This document shows, piece by piece, positions 52,625 to 62,303 of a stretch of 64,000 nt of DNA. The translations under genes were made by a program, and so were the position numbers. The stretch spans positions 1,606,048-1,670,047 of the forward strand of contig NZ_CP061308.1 of the NCBI RefSeq assembly GCF_018687935.1. Reading direction: 5' to 3'. The DNA comes from Polynucleobacter sp. JS-JIR-5-A7. GTDB taxonomy: Bacteria; Pseudomonadota; Gammaproteobacteria; Burkholderiales; Burkholderiaceae. The number at the start of each line of letters is the position of its first letter. Position 1 is the stretch's first letter. The notes under the pieces were generated by a model that saw nothing but the letters and a program-made list of their open reading frames with translations, did no database searches and was not told the origin of the DNA.

Positions 52625-53581
52625 CTACTGTTTAGGAATGTTAGCCATAGCTAATACCTTTTTCCATTTTGCAATCTGAGTGGCTACATATTGCTTCATT
52701 TGTGCCCCCGAAGATGAAGGGGTCACTAGACCACCCGTATTCTCAAGCTTTGTAATGACCTCGGGGTCTGATAGGACCTTGAGAAGGGCTGCATGTATTC
52801 GCTTAAGTACTTCTGGATTCGTTCCTTTCGGGGCAGCAACTCCAGTCCAAGAAGTTACTTCATAGCCAGGTATAGCATCAGCAACCGGAGCAACACCAGA
52901 CAATAACTTATAAGGTTTCAATGAAGTAACCCCAAGAGCTCTCAACTTTCCTGACTCCATTTGAGCTTTTGTAACAGTGATCGAATCAAACATGACATCC
53001 ACCCTACCACCCAGAACATCCTGCAATGGACCTGCGCCACCTTTATAGGGAACATGCATCATCTTGATGCCAGCCATAGAGGCAAACAACTCGCCAGACA
53101 AGTGTTGAGTAGATCCGATGCCAACGGAGGTATAAGAAATGGAATCAGGCATTGCTTTGGCTGCCTTTATAACGTCTACAAGAGACTTGAATTTACTTTC
53201 TTCACTCACAGAAACCGCAAATGGAAACTGAGTTACCAAAGAAATCCAGTCAAAATCCTCAATGGGATTAAAGCTCAGCTGGTTATATAAAGCAGCAGAT
53301 ACCGCATGACCACCCGTCAACAAAATCAAAGTATTGCCATCTGGCGGCGCCTTTGCAACTGCTGCACTAGCAATATTTCCGCCCGCCCCAGTCTTTGCTT
53401 CGACAATCACTTGCTGACCTAGCTCCTTGGATAAACCAGGAGCAATAATGCGAGCTATTGTGTCAGAGTTACCGCCAGTGCCAAAACCTTGTACCAAAGT
53501 AATTGGCTTATCAGGCGATCCAGTTTGCGCACATACCGATCCCACCATCAATACTGATATCAAAAGAGTTTTAATTAGCAT
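52625..53581 (-). CDS. Bug/TctC-family receptor
   Basis: 318-aa receptor. Short signal peptide LIKTLLISVLMVGSVCAQ, then TGSPDKPITLVQGFGTGGNSDTIAR. Its YPxKPI motif is changed to SPDKPI and the loop to GFGTGGNSD, an outlier among the window's receptors. It follows an FAH-family gene by 6 bp and precedes the VOC gene. The signal peptide and C-terminal domain are intact, so it is not degraded. Confidence 0.92.
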   Translation of the reverse strand: MLIKTLLISVLMVGSVCAQTGSPDKPITLVQGFGTGGNSDTIARIIAPGLSKELGQQVIVEAKTGAGGNIASAAVAKAPPDGNTLILLTGGHAVSAALYNQLSFNPIEDFDWISLVTQFPFAVSVSEESKFKSLVDVIKAAKAMPDSISYTSVGIGSTQHLSGELFASMAGIKMMHVPYKGGAGPLQDVLGGRVDVMFDSITVTKAQMESGKLRALGVTSLKPYKLLSGVAPVADAIPGYEVTSWTGVAAPKGTNPEVLKRIHAALLKVLSDPEVITKLENTGGLVTPSSSGAQMKQYVATQIAKWKKVLAMANIPKQ

Positions 53582-53587
53582 AGGAAT

Positions 53588-54568
53588 TTATAGAGTTTTA
53601 ATTTTTTGACGAATTGCACCAAAGATCGATTGACCATGATCATCAAACATGTCTATATACACTTCATCTCCATTCTTTAAAAAAGGAGTGCTGGCTTTCC
53701 CATGAACCATTTGCTCATGAATACGGGCTTCGGCTACACAACCAAATCCACTGGCCTCATCCTGATTCGTTACTGATCCAGCCCCAATAATAGTACCGGC
53801 ACTTAAAGATCTAGTACGACATGCATGCTCAATCAAATCAAGATAAGTAAAGAACATATCCTTACCAGTATTTGGTTGACCCATGCGTTTGCCATTGATG
53901 CCAGAAATTAAAGGGAGATGTAATTTTTCACCATCCCACTTATCTCCTAGCTCATCCAAAGTAACTGCTACCGGTGAAAATGCACTCGTAGGTTTAGCTT
54001 GCATAAACCCAAACCCTTTTGGGAGCTCTGTTTTAGTTAGAGATCGCAAAGTGTAGTCATTTAATAGCATCACCAATTTGATATGTTTACCAGCATCAGC
54101 CTTGGATGTACCCATGGGCACATCGCCAACAACAATAGCCACTTCAGCCTCATAGTCTGGCTCCAAAGTAGCATCTGGAAACACCATAGTTTCTGTTGGG
54201 CCACAGAAGCGATCTGATAAGCCCTGATACATTAAAGGCTCAGTTTTGTAATTAGGGGGCATTTCAGCTCCCCTTGCCTTACGGGCTTTTTCCATATGAT
54301 GGAGATATACAGAGCCATCTAAAAACTGATAGCTTCTGGGGAATGGGCTCTCCAACCTCGCAACATCAAACTCAAAAGCATCATTCAATGTATTAGCATT
54401 CAACTGCTCATAGACCACCTCAAGGTTTGGTTTAATAGAAGCCCAATTTTCAATTGCTTCTTGCATAGTTTTTGCAATCTTCGTGACTAGGACTGCGCGG
54501 GTCAAATCCTTGGACACCATCAGCAAAGCTCCATCACGGCCGCCGGTCTTCAGGCTAGCTAATTTCAT
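53588..54568 (-). CDS. Fumarylacetoacetate hydrolase family protein
   Basis: 326-aa FAH-fold enzyme, the long two-domain type. Metal ligands are in DATLEPDYEAEVAIVVGD (Glu-x-Glu) and LLNDYTLRSL (Asp). ATG at 54568 has GGGGGA upstream. Such enzymes hydrolyse C-C bonds of acylpyruvates or dehydrate/decarboxylate acids in aromatic pathways. It follows an exported alpha/beta hydrolase by 31 bp. A paralogue of the 61383-62294 gene, but only distantly related in the N-terminus. Confidence 0.88.
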   Translation of the reverse strand: MKLASLKTGGRDGALLMVSKDLTRAVLVTKIAKTMQEAIENWASIKPNLEVVYEQLNANTLNDAFEFDVARLESPFPRSYQFLDGSVYLHHMEKARKARGAEMPPNYKTEPLMYQGLSDRFCGPTETMVFPDATLEPDYEAEVAIVVGDVPMGTSKADAGKHIKLVMLLNDYTLRSLTKTELPKGFGFMQAKPTSAFSPVAVTLDELGDKWDGEKLHLPLISGINGKRMGQPNTGKDMFFTYLDLIEHACRTRSLSAGTIIGAGSVTNQDEASGFGCVAEARIHEQMVHGKASTPFLKNGDEVYIDMFDDHGQSIFGAIRQKIKTL

Positions 54569-54599
54569 TCCATCCCCCAAACTCTTTTAATGTGTAGTC

Positions 54600-55643
54600 T
54601 TATTTTTCTGGCTTAAATGTACTATCCAAAAACTCCTGGACACCAGTAAACATCAACATGCGATTCTTTTCCATAATGATGGTGTGAGTACCTTCGCTGA
54701 TTTGCAACATGATTTTATATGGTGCATTTTCTAGCTTAGTAAAGTACTCATACATCATGTAGCTTGGCAAGTCCGCATCCCACTCTGCGTGAACCAGCAT
54801 GACTGGCACACGAATATCTTTAGGCTCATAAACCGGTATGCCTGCTGTCCAGAACTCACGTGCATCCTGAATGGTTCCATTAGGTGCACGCAGTTTTTTA
54901 GGGCTCTGTGTTTTTCCCCAAGGATCGGTTTCAAAGGTGGCTACAGCCCACTTCTCAAACCAGCCATCGGGAATCAATGTGGCTTTGGCACTCTCTGGCA
55001 CACCAGTCAACCAACGATTCTTGGCATCGGCAACCGAAGCGACACGATATGCGCCTAAAGGACCGCCTTTGTCTGTTAATGGCGCACCGCCTTGACGTAA
55101 CCATTGCGGTGCATACAGCACTAACTTGTTAACCTTTTGATTATTTTCAGCTGTGTACTTACCCATGATGGTGGTACCCCATGACCATCCAAGTAAATTC
55201 AACTTATTAATGTTGCGCTTCTTCAAGATGTAATCTACGGCACTGGATACATCACTTACGGCAACATTGGTACGGACTATCGGTGGATTTTGCTCAGCAG
55301 GTTGATCCATCTCTGGTGGACGGGTCGATTTGCCATAGCCACGCAAATCAACTAGCCAAACGTCATACCCCCTAGCAGCGATGTATTCCATCCATGATGT
55401 GCCACCTAAAGATAAGTCAAACGCTGTCTCTGCGGGATAAGTTGAGCCATGTACATAAAGCAATGTTTTTTCAGGGGAAAACTTTTTCATTCCCGCTAAA
55501 TGCTTATTGCGGACATACAGAGAAATACCAGGGGTATCACTCTGAATCATGTATTCATTCATCTCGATTTTGCCAGCAGCAAAAGCCTGAGAAAAACCCA
55601 AAAAAGCGAGTAGACCAAGGAATAACTGTTTACTTGATTTCAT
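54600..55643 (-). CDS. Exported alpha/beta-hydrolase
   Basis: 347-aa serine hydrolase with a cleaved signal peptide (residues 1-22, cut AFA). The nucleophile elbow is LGWSWGTTIMGKY (G-W-S-W-G), and the HGS oxyanion element is in LLYVHGSTYPAETAFD. Acid and His candidates are the Asp in HAEWDADLPS and His in EGTHTIIMEK. Could release acids from esters in the periplasm for uptake by the Bug receptor two genes downstream. GGAGACGTA ribosome site. Confidence 0.88.
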   Translation of the reverse strand: MKSSKQLFLGLLAFLGFSQAFAAGKIEMNEYMIQSDTPGISLYVRNKHLAGMKKFSPEKTLLYVHGSTYPAETAFDLSLGGTSWMEYIAARGYDVWLVDLRGYGKSTRPPEMDQPAEQNPPIVRTNVAVSDVSSAVDYILKKRNINKLNLLGWSWGTTIMGKYTAENNQKVNKLVLYAPQWLRQGGAPLTDKGGPLGAYRVASVADAKNRWLTGVPESAKATLIPDGWFEKWAVATFETDPWGKTQSPKKLRAPNGTIQDAREFWTAGIPVYEPKDIRVPVMLVHAEWDADLPSYMMYEYFTKLENAPYKIMLQISEGTHTIIMEKNRMLMFTGVQEFLDSTFKPEK

Positions 55644-55751
55644 TACGTCTCCTGATACTTTTTATTGATATGTTTTATACGATGCCATGACCCTCGGCTT
55701 CTGACAAGCAGGGCTTTCACCATATTTTGACTATACCTTAGCTCAGGATAG

Positions 55752-55766
55752 TGGACTCAGAGTCCA
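55752..55766. repeat. 15-bp palindrome upstream of alpha/beta-hydrolase gene
   Basis: TGGACTC-A-GAGTCCA, perfect 7-bp arms. It lies in the 280-bp gap 55644-55923, which otherwise holds only the terminator at 55833 and a TATAGT-like box near 55730 on the minus strand. Possibly an operator for the leftward hydrolase unit. Confidence 0.35.
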
Positions 55767-55832
55767 TGAGCACCACCTATACCGACAAGTGAGTGCAACG
55801 TAGTAGATATTTGGTGGAGTAGATTGGCAATA

Positions 55833-55856
55833 AAAAACCCGCCGAAGCGAGTTTTT
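55833..55856 (-). terminator. Intrinsic terminator after the serine hydrolase gene
   Basis: On the minus strand: AAAAACTCGC, TTCG loop, GCGGGTTTTTT, one mismatch in the stem. It lies about 70 bp downstream of the serine hydrolase stop and marks the end of the leftward unit that begins beyond the right edge. Confidence 0.8.
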
Positions 55857-55923
55857 CATCAAAGCAAATGTGACTAATTAACTCACTTACTCACAATCAA
55901 TCTTCGCATCTTTAGCCTGAAGA

Positions 55924-57237
55924 CTATTTAACAACAGCAGATGAAACAAGCTGCTTGATCATGCGGCGATAGTACGGACGAATTGGGCCTGGAACCTGAC
56001 TCATGACAACTACTGCCATTTGTTCTTTGGGATCAATCCAAAAGAAGGTGCCCGCTGCTCCAGCCCACATATATTCACCTGCAGAACCATCAACCGATGC
56101 TAAACCTTGTCCCTGGCGAACCATAAACCCCAAACCGAATGTGTAACCATCCACACCCATCAGTAATTGGCCAGGAGCTAGTGGAACAGTTGATCTGTTA
56201 CCCAACATATCTGATGCCATCAAATTAACAGTCATGGGTGACAAAATTCTTTGGCCATTTAACTCGCCACCATTGAGCATCATGCTAGCAAAGTTTAAAT
56301 AGTCGCCAGCCGTACCTGCAGCGCCGGCCCCACCTGAGTCATTATTAGGCTTGATGGTGACATCCAATAATTTATTTGGCGCCTTAGTAAATGGGTCTAT
56401 TGGAAATGGTTCAGCAATTCTTGATTTTTTATCCGCAGATACAGAAAAGGTGGTGTCCTTCATTTGCAAAGGTGTAAATAAACGCTCTTGTAAAAAATCC
56501 CCTAAACGCTTGCCTGAAACAACTTCAACCACGCGACCAAGTAAATCTACTGACATACCGTATTCCCAGTTTGTTCCTGGCTGGGTATTTAGGGGGGACT
56601 TTGCTATTCCAGAAATCATTTCCTGTGGAGTAACACGACGCTGATCATAGTCAGTACCACCGGCTACATAAAGACCTGCATCGGTATAAGCTTTTTTGAT
56701 ATTTGGATTAGCAGTAATTTCTGGATAGCCAATGCCAGAAGTATGACGCAACAAATCTTGCACAGTAATTGGCTTACTTGCAGGCACTAAGGTGTATTCA
56801 ACATTACCACTGCTGTCTTTGGTTGCCACGCTCACTTGCATATTGGCAAACTCAGGCATGAATTTGGAAATGGGGTCGGCTAATTGCATCTTTCCATCTT
56901 CCACCAAAATCATAGCTGCAACAGAAGCAAGTGGCTTAGTCATCGAGTAGATTCTAAAAATAGAATCTTTGCTCATAGGCTTATTAATACCTTTATCTTG
57001 ATAACCTACTACCTCTGAATACACTAATTTACCTTTACGGTTAATCATGACTACCGCACCAGGGATATTGCCTTTATCTACCTCTGCCTGTAGCGATGCC
57101 TTAATATTTTTCAATCTTGCAGATGACATACCAACATCCTCAGGTTTTGCCGTTGGAATATTTTGGGCAATAGCTAGACTACTAATAAAAAAGCTTGCTA
57201 CTAATAGCGTATTCATAAGATTTTTTTGGTATTTCAT
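55924..57237 (-). CDS. Exported serine hydrolase (class C beta-lactamase/esterase family)
   Basis: 437-aa periplasmic enzyme with signal peptide (cut near residue 24, SLAIAQ). The Ser-x-x-Lys catalytic pair is IYSMTKPLAS, with EYGMSVDLLG as the Tyr element and GGAGAAGTAGDYLNFA toward the C-terminus. The family includes EstB-like esterases and PBP-like proteins; beta-lactamase activity is not implied. It follows the last Bug receptor of the operon by 103 bp. Confidence 0.9.
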   Translation of the reverse strand: MKYQKNLMNTLLVASFFISSLAIAQNIPTAKPEDVGMSSARLKNIKASLQAEVDKGNIPGAVVMINRKGKLVYSEVVGYQDKGINKPMSKDSIFRIYSMTKPLASVAAMILVEDGKMQLADPISKFMPEFANMQVSVATKDSSGNVEYTLVPASKPITVQDLLRHTSGIGYPEITANPNIKKAYTDAGLYVAGGTDYDQRRVTPQEMISGIAKSPLNTQPGTNWEYGMSVDLLGRVVEVVSGKRLGDFLQERLFTPLQMKDTTFSVSADKKSRIAEPFPIDPFTKAPNKLLDVTIKPNNDSGGAGAAGTAGDYLNFASMMLNGGELNGQRILSPMTVNLMASDMLGNRSTVPLAPGQLLMGVDGYTFGLGFMVRQGQGLASVDGSAGEYMWAGAAGTFFWIDPKEQMAVVVMSQVPGPIRPYYRRMIKQLVSSAVVK

Positions 57238-57340
57238 TTCAACCCCTTCGTAATATTTATTTTGATAAAAATCATACTTAGCTTATGAGTCTTTATACGG
57301 CAATTTGATGCACTATATGAAAATATTCAGCTTGATTTGA

Positions 57341-58318
57341 TTATTCAGCGCTTATTTTCGCCGAACGTACAACTACACCCCATTTTTTAATTTCTGATTT
57401 TAGAAACCGGTCGGCATCGTCTGGTGAATTGCCAATCACCTCCGATCCGCCATCGATCAAGCGCTGACGAACCTCCGGCGTATTTAAGATTTTTACAATC
57501 TCGATATTTAATTTATTAACAATATCTTTGGGCGTCCCTGGCGGGGCAACAATCCCAAACCACGCAACAGCCTCAAACCCTTTTACCCCAGCCTCAGACA
57601 GGGTTGGAACATCTGGTAACTGTGGGTGGCGCTTGGATGTAGTAACAGCAATAGGAATCAATTTTCCACTTTTAAAATGCGGCATCAGTGCGACTAAATT
57701 ATCAAACATAGCCTGAATTTGTCCACCCATAAGATCTAGATGCGCTGGTCCAGAGCCCTTGTAGGGCACGTGAACCATATTAATGCCGGCATCTAACTTC
57801 AACTTCTCAGCAGTGACGTGATGAGAGGTGCCCATACCTAGTGACCCAAAGTTTATTTTTCCTGGATTAGCTTTTGCATACTCAATAAACTCTCGGGCAT
57901 TTTTTGCAGGAAAGTCTGGGTTTACTGCCAGGGCTAGAGCGGAGTTTGTAAAAACGGTAATTGAAGTAAAGGCTGCCGTGTCATACTTCAAATTTGGATA
58001 TGCACTAGCGCCAATTGGTAATGCTGCTGTAGAGATCAGGAGGGTATAACCATCGGGAGCGGCCTTAGCTACATAATCATTAGCGATAGTACTTCCAGCC
58101 CCAGCACGATTTTCAACTAGGAATGGCTGCCCCATAGCAAGCGTTAATTTATCAGCAACACTTCGAGCTACCGTATCCGAAGCGGATCCAGGAGCAAATG
58201 GAACAATCATCTTTACGGGTCTGGATGGATATACATCCGCAAAAGATGAATGTGAATAAATGAAAGTAATTACAAGAAGTGTCTTCAATATAGTTGACAT
58301 AGAGATTACACTTTTCAT
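57341..58318 (-). CDS. Bug/TctC-family receptor
   Basis: 325-aa receptor. Its ATG overlaps the TauD stop (ATGA); a second ATG at 58300 is possible. Signal peptide with hydrophobic ILKTLLVITFIYS and SFA cut, then DVYPSRPVKMIVPFAPGSASDTVAR. The loop PFAPGSASD resembles the receptor at 18526 more than the others, so the two may share a ligand class. Seventh gene of the leftward acid-catabolic operon. Confidence 0.93.
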   Translation of the reverse strand: MKSVISMSTILKTLLVITFIYSHSSFADVYPSRPVKMIVPFAPGSASDTVARSVADKLTLAMGQPFLVENRAGAGSTIANDYVAKAAPDGYTLLISTAALPIGASAYPNLKYDTAAFTSITVFTNSALALAVNPDFPAKNAREFIEYAKANPGKINFGSLGMGTSHHVTAEKLKLDAGINMVHVPYKGSGPAHLDLMGGQIQAMFDNLVALMPHFKSGKLIPIAVTTSKRHPQLPDVPTLSEAGVKGFEAVAWFGIVAPPGTPKDIVNKLNIEIVKILNTPEVRQRLIDGGSEVIGNSPDDADRFLKSEIKKWGVVVRSAKISAE

Positions 58319-59205
58319 GATTCAGCAGTCGCAGTCATTAATTCTCGCTCCAGAGTTGTCGTTCTTCTTAAATCTCTTCGAATGGATAAATCATAGCGAG
58401 TACCGCGGTGAAGAGTAGCCCTGTTATCCCAAATTACATAATCTCCAGGACGCCAGTCATGCGCATAGACATACTTCGCTTGAGTTGCATGCTCAATCAA
58501 TTCCGCTACCAATAATCTACCTTCAGGAACAGACATACCACTCACCTCGGATATATGAACACTAGGAAAGAGAACTTTTCTACCAGAACCAGGATGAGTA
58601 CAAACCAAGGGGCGCTCAACTGGTGGAAATTTAGAAAGTTGCTCTGGTGTGTAATCCTTATCACCCAAGAGAATTCGTGAATGAAAAGCAGAATGCCATC
58701 CCGTTCTTTTTTCTACATGTCGTTTGGTTGATTCGGGCAAATCATCCCAAGCAGCCCTGAGGTCTGCCCACTGCGTTTGCCCTCCCTCATCAGGAACGAC
58801 TACGGCTGATAGCATTGAATATTTCACTGGCAGGTCTTGAAATGAACTATCGCTATGCCATAGCTGGTTTGCAAGAACGCCAATGAGTTTTTTATTATCT
58901 TTATCAGCAACAGAACCATCCATTGCAACATTGCCGATATCAATGAGCTGATCATACTTAAAGCGCGTTGGCGCTCCAGTAGCCTTGCGCAGTCCTGAGT
59001 CAAGAGGCCCAAACTGGATCGAGAAATCAATCTGCTCATCTTGTGTTAGCGGTTGATCTCTAAAAACCAATACTGCATATTGATTCATACCATCATCAAT
59101 AGCTTTGATAGTTTGCTCATCCAAAGGGCGTCTCAAATCTATTCCACTGACCACACCAACAAAATTTGGATTTGTAGGATTTTGGGGATTTATCACCAGG
59201 CTCAT
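58315..59205 (-). CDS. TauD/TfdA-family Fe(II)/2-oxoglutarate dioxygenase
   Basis: 296-aa oxygenase. Iron ligands H117 and D119 (LWHSDSSF) and distal H266 (ATLHRGTRYD), with the 2OG-binding Arg near residue 281 (RRDLRRTT). This family opens substrates such as taurine, 2,4-D or alkyl sulfates by hydroxylation. Its place beside Bug and acid-metabolising genes suggests an aryl-ether or hydroxy acid rather than taurine; no sulfonate transporter is present. Overlaps the receptor gene by 4 bp. Confidence 0.9.
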   Translation of the reverse strand: MSLVINPQNPTNPNFVGVVSGIDLRRPLDEQTIKAIDDGMNQYAVLVFRDQPLTQDEQIDFSIQFGPLDSGLRKATGAPTRFKYDQLIDIGNVAMDGSVADKDNKKLIGVLANQLWHSDSSFQDLPVKYSMLSAVVVPDEGGQTQWADLRAAWDDLPESTKRHVEKRTGWHSAFHSRILLGDKDYTPEQLSKFPPVERPLVCTHPGSGRKVLFPSVHISEVSGMSVPEGRLLVAELIEHATQAKYVYAHDWRPGDYVIWDNRATLHRGTRYDLSIRRDLRRTTTLERELMTATAES

Positions 59206-59241
59206 TTTGTCTCCATTTTTACCGCTTCACGAGTAAAGAAT

Positions 59242-59256
59242 AGTTAATTATTAACT
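59242..59256. repeat. 15-bp AT-rich palindrome in the dehydratase-TauD gap
   Basis: AGTTAAT-T-ATTAACT, perfect 7-bp arms around one base, in the 59-bp gap between the mandelate racemase-type gene end and the TauD start. It has no GC stem or T-run, so an operator or internal promoter element is likelier than a terminator. Confidence 0.3.
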
Positions 59257-59264
59257 TCTCAAGA

Positions 59265-60422
59265 TCAAATGTAGCAAGGCCCATCAATTAATGGGTGATC
59301 TTTTACAAAATCTAGGTTTATCTTCATCCCGATTCCTATGCCCTCATATGGTTTCACATATCCCTCTGAATCAAGCTCATAGGCAGCTTTATCCATCATC
59401 TCATCTCTAAAGGGGTTTAGTGAAGTGACGTCTCCCTCAAAATATCCAGGATTATCAATAGCGGATAGAAAATGAATGGTCGTCCCCATATTGATTGCGG
59501 TAGCAGAAGTATGGGGATTAATGGTTAATTTGTTAGCACTCGCCATAGCGGCAATTCTCATGGACTCAGTCACACCGCCCGTTTTTGATAAATCCGGTTG
59601 AATAAACTGCACGTCGCCATCGTCCAATAGCGTTGAGAAATCGTAGCGGGTGTAGTGATTTTCTCCAGCCGCAAATGGGACTCGACCTAAACTACGCGCC
59701 ATGCGATAGGCTTTTCTGTCCTGCGGCGGAAATGGTTCCTCCAACCAACTCACTCCAGCCTCATCAAATACAGGCATCACTCTGCGTACATCTGCCAATG
59801 TGTAATTAGTATTAGCATCAACCAGTAAATCAATATTACTGCCTACCGCTTTACGAACAGCCAGGACTCTTGCAATATCTTTCTCTGCGGTATCTCCCAC
59901 TCGCAACTTCAATGCGCGGTATCCTGTCGCCACATGCTCTTGCGCCTCCTTAGCCAAGGATGCTGGCTCTTGCCAGCCCAATGCAATGCCACCTGCATAG
60001 ACTTTAATCTTTTTAGAGGCGCCGCCTAACATCCGATACAAAGGTTGTTGCATGATTTGAGCGCGTATATCCCAGAGTGCAATATCAATACCACTCAAGG
60101 CCAATACCGCAGCTGCGCCCATCCCATGGCTAGAGATTTGCATTTTATAAACTCGGGCCCAGATGCCATTAATATCCATCGCATCACTATTGAGAACCAG
60201 CTCCCGCATCGTTGTATCAATCAGCTTAGCAATTGCGCCTGGAGCACGTCCATGATGCGCCTCACCCCAGCCAATATGGCCATCTTCAGTTTCGATGCGA
60301 ACAAGTACTGAGTCACGTTTTACACATTTACCAATACCGAGTCGCACAGACTTATTTTCGGGGACAGGAAAAGAAATGGCTACAGCCTCTAACTTAACGA
60401 TACGCATTGGATTACTTGTCAT
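59265..60422 (-). CDS. Mandelate racemase/muconate lactonizing enzyme family protein
   Basis: 385-aa enolase-superfamily enzyme. The second-strand catalytic pair is K-x-R (ALKLRVGD) instead of the K-x-K of its neighbour; metal ligands are in DANTNY, LEEPFPPQD and AAGENHYTR, with His in INPHTSATA. This fits acid-sugar or hydroxy-acid dehydratases. Overlaps the hydroxyacid dehydrogenase gene by 4 bp. A paralogue lies three genes upstream, so the two may act on different stereoisomers. Confidence 0.9.
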   Translation of the reverse strand: MTSNPMRIVKLEAVAISFPVPENKSVRLGIGKCVKRDSVLVRIETEDGHIGWGEAHHGRAPGAIAKLIDTTMRELVLNSDAMDINGIWARVYKMQISSHGMGAAAVLALSGIDIALWDIRAQIMQQPLYRMLGGASKKIKVYAGGIALGWQEPASLAKEAQEHVATGYRALKLRVGDTAEKDIARVLAVRKAVGSNIDLLVDANTNYTLADVRRVMPVFDEAGVSWLEEPFPPQDRKAYRMARSLGRVPFAAGENHYTRYDFSTLLDDGDVQFIQPDLSKTGGVTESMRIAAMASANKLTINPHTSATAINMGTTIHFLSAIDNPGYFEGDVTSLNPFRDEMMDKAAYELDSEGYVKPYEGIGIGMKINLDFVKDHPLIDGPCYI

Positions 60423-61390
60423 AATTTTCTCAATGAAGGAAATACTTCTGGGTTAACAACATTATCGGGACGATGTCCATTCAGAATAGCAAGAATTGTC
60501 TTAACAGAGCCCTCGCTCATGCCGCGCATGCTACTAGCAGTAATTGAAGCTATATGGGGAGTGAGCAATAAATTTGGACAATCAAAGACAGCCTCCTCTC
60601 CAGACAGGGGCTGCTGATCATGTACATCCATCGCCGCACCCGCAATTGCATTCGTTCTGAGTGCATTGATGATCGCCTGCGTATCCACCACTGGACCACG
60701 AGCAATGTTAATGAGAATAGCGTTAGACTTCATCATAGAAATTGAAATTTGATCCACCAGTCCACGCGTTTCTTCATTTAAGGGGCAGCAGACTACTATC
60801 ACGTCCGATTGGGAAAATAGCTCCGCTTTTGTAGCTGAGCGAACTTCACTTGGTAGCGCCTCTGGTCGTCTAGTAAGTGCAATGGTTTTCATTTGTAAAC
60901 TAGTTGCTGCATTTGCTAATTTGCTACCTATAGCCCCAAAGCCAATAATTCCTAAGGTTGTATTCGCTATCTCGGTTGAAGGATCTGCTAGCGGACGCGC
61001 TTTTGCCCATCCCTGACTACGTAACTGGGAATCAATGAAATCTAGGCGACGACGGAAATGAAAAATGACGGCCAGGCAATACTCAACAACCGCATTTGTA
61101 TTGGAACCTGGCAAGTTGGCAACCAGTATCCCTTTCTTAGTGGCGGCATCAACTGGAATGAAATCTAATCCTACGCCATGGCGCACTACTACTTTTAGTT
61201 GCTGCGCATGATCAAAAATATCTTGAGGTAACTGACTACGAACAATTAAGCCATCACACTCCAATATCAGCCCTTTTAATGTCTCGGGCTTTGCGTCTGG
61301 AGCCACGACTACATCACATTCTTGGATGAGCGACTGATGGCACTCAGGATGTATTGGGTTGGTTAAAAGAACCTTAAATCTTTTACTCAA
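60419..61390 (-). CDS. D-isomer-specific 2-hydroxyacid dehydrogenase (SerA/GhrB-like)
   Basis: 323-aa dehydrogenase. Nucleotide loop TLGIIGFGAIGSKLANAA, Arg in INIARGPVVDTQAII and His in LLLTPHIASIT; VVRHGVGLDFIPVDAATKKGI is the conserved substrate-side stretch. It starts at TTG 61390, overlapping the upstream FAH stop by 8 bp. No ACT domain, so not a classic SerA. Reduces a keto acid produced by the dehydratases, by context. Confidence 0.9.
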   Translation of the reverse strand: MSKRFKVLLTNPIHPECHQSLIQECDVVVAPDAKPETLKGLILECDGLIVRSQLPQDIFDHAQQLKVVVRHGVGLDFIPVDAATKKGILVANLPGSNTNAVVEYCLAVIFHFRRRLDFIDSQLRSQGWAKARPLADPSTEIANTTLGIIGFGAIGSKLANAATSLQMKTIALTRRPEALPSEVRSATKAELFSQSDVIVVCCPLNEETRGLVDQISISMMKSNAILINIARGPVVDTQAIINALRTNAIAGAAMDVHDQQPLSGEEAVFDCPNLLLTPHIASITASSMRGMSEGSVKTILAILNGHRPDNVVNPEVFPSLRKL

Positions 61391-62294
61391 GAAATGGCAC
61401 TCCCTTTTTAATTGGATTATTCAGTACTCCTAAGCCCTCAAGCTCTATATGGACAGTTTGCCCAGGTTCAAGCCATGCAGTTGGCTGATGCACCATCGCC
61501 AATCCTGCTGGAGTTCCTGTTGCGATGATATCCCCAGGCTCTAGTGGCATTTGCTTAGAAATATAAGAAATTAATTCTGCGATTTTGAAAAGCATCGTGC
61601 CGGTTGTTCCATTCTGTAACAACCTACCATCCACATCCAATTTAATTTGAATACCATAAGGATTTGTTACCTCATCAGCCGTAACTAGAAAGGGTCCAAA
61701 AGGAGCAGAAGCGGGCATATTCTTACCCCTAACAAAGTTACCGTTATCTTGCTTGATCATGCCACTACCGCTGATATCGTTATGTACTGTATAACCCACC
61801 ACACAAGCCATCGCATCTTTTGGCTCTATGAACAAAGCCCGTTTACCAATAATGACGGCCAACTCCGCTTCGTAACCTACGTTACCAACATCCGGCGGAA
61901 TCAAGATGGGATCATTGGGTCCTATAACGGTATTTCCAGAGCGAATGAAAATAACAGGCTCAGTTGGATAAGGCATTGAACGCTCATCTAATGCATCGGT
62001 AAAGTTATATGCGGCACCAACAATCTTTCCTGGGTTAGGAATTGGAGAGCATATCGAAATGGAATCCATATTCACCACGGCATCCTGGTCATACCGACCA
62101 CTCTCAATTTTGTTGGTGATTTTCTTGGTGATCGATGGCAAGCCTGCCTTGACCATCTCGAGCAAACTAAGGCTGACTCCCCCCACAATGTCACTGCAAC
62201 TTGCATGTGAAAGATCAAGAACACGCAAAGAGTCCTTCAGCAGAACACCTACTTTGGGTGCTTGACCATTTGCTATAAATGTTAAGTAACGCAT
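61383..62294 (-). CDS. Fumarylacetoacetate hydrolase family protein
   Basis: 303-aa FAH-domain enzyme. Metal-ligand region VGYEAELAVIIGKRALFIEPKDAMACVVGYTVHNDISG contains Glu-x-Glu and Asp, and MPLEPGDIIATGTPAGLA is the standard C-terminal signature. It probably acts on 2-keto-3-deoxy or 2,4-diketo acids derived from the dehydratase products, for example as hydratase, decarboxylase or hydrolase. Follows the upstream dehydratase by 9 bp. Confidence 0.93.
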   Translation of the reverse strand: MRYLTFIANGQAPKVGVLLKDSLRVLDLSHASCSDIVGGVSLSLLEMVKAGLPSITKKITNKIESGRYDQDAVVNMDSISICSPIPNPGKIVGAAYNFTDALDERSMPYPTEPVIFIRSGNTVIGPNDPILIPPDVGNVGYEAELAVIIGKRALFIEPKDAMACVVGYTVHNDISGSGMIKQDNGNFVRGKNMPASAPFGPFLVTADEVTNPYGIQIKLDVDGRLLQNGTTGTMLFKIAELISYISKQMPLEPGDIIATGTPAGLAMVHQPTAWLEPGQTVHIELEGLGVLNNPIKKGVPFLE

Positions 62295-62303
62295 AACAGG
62301 GGC

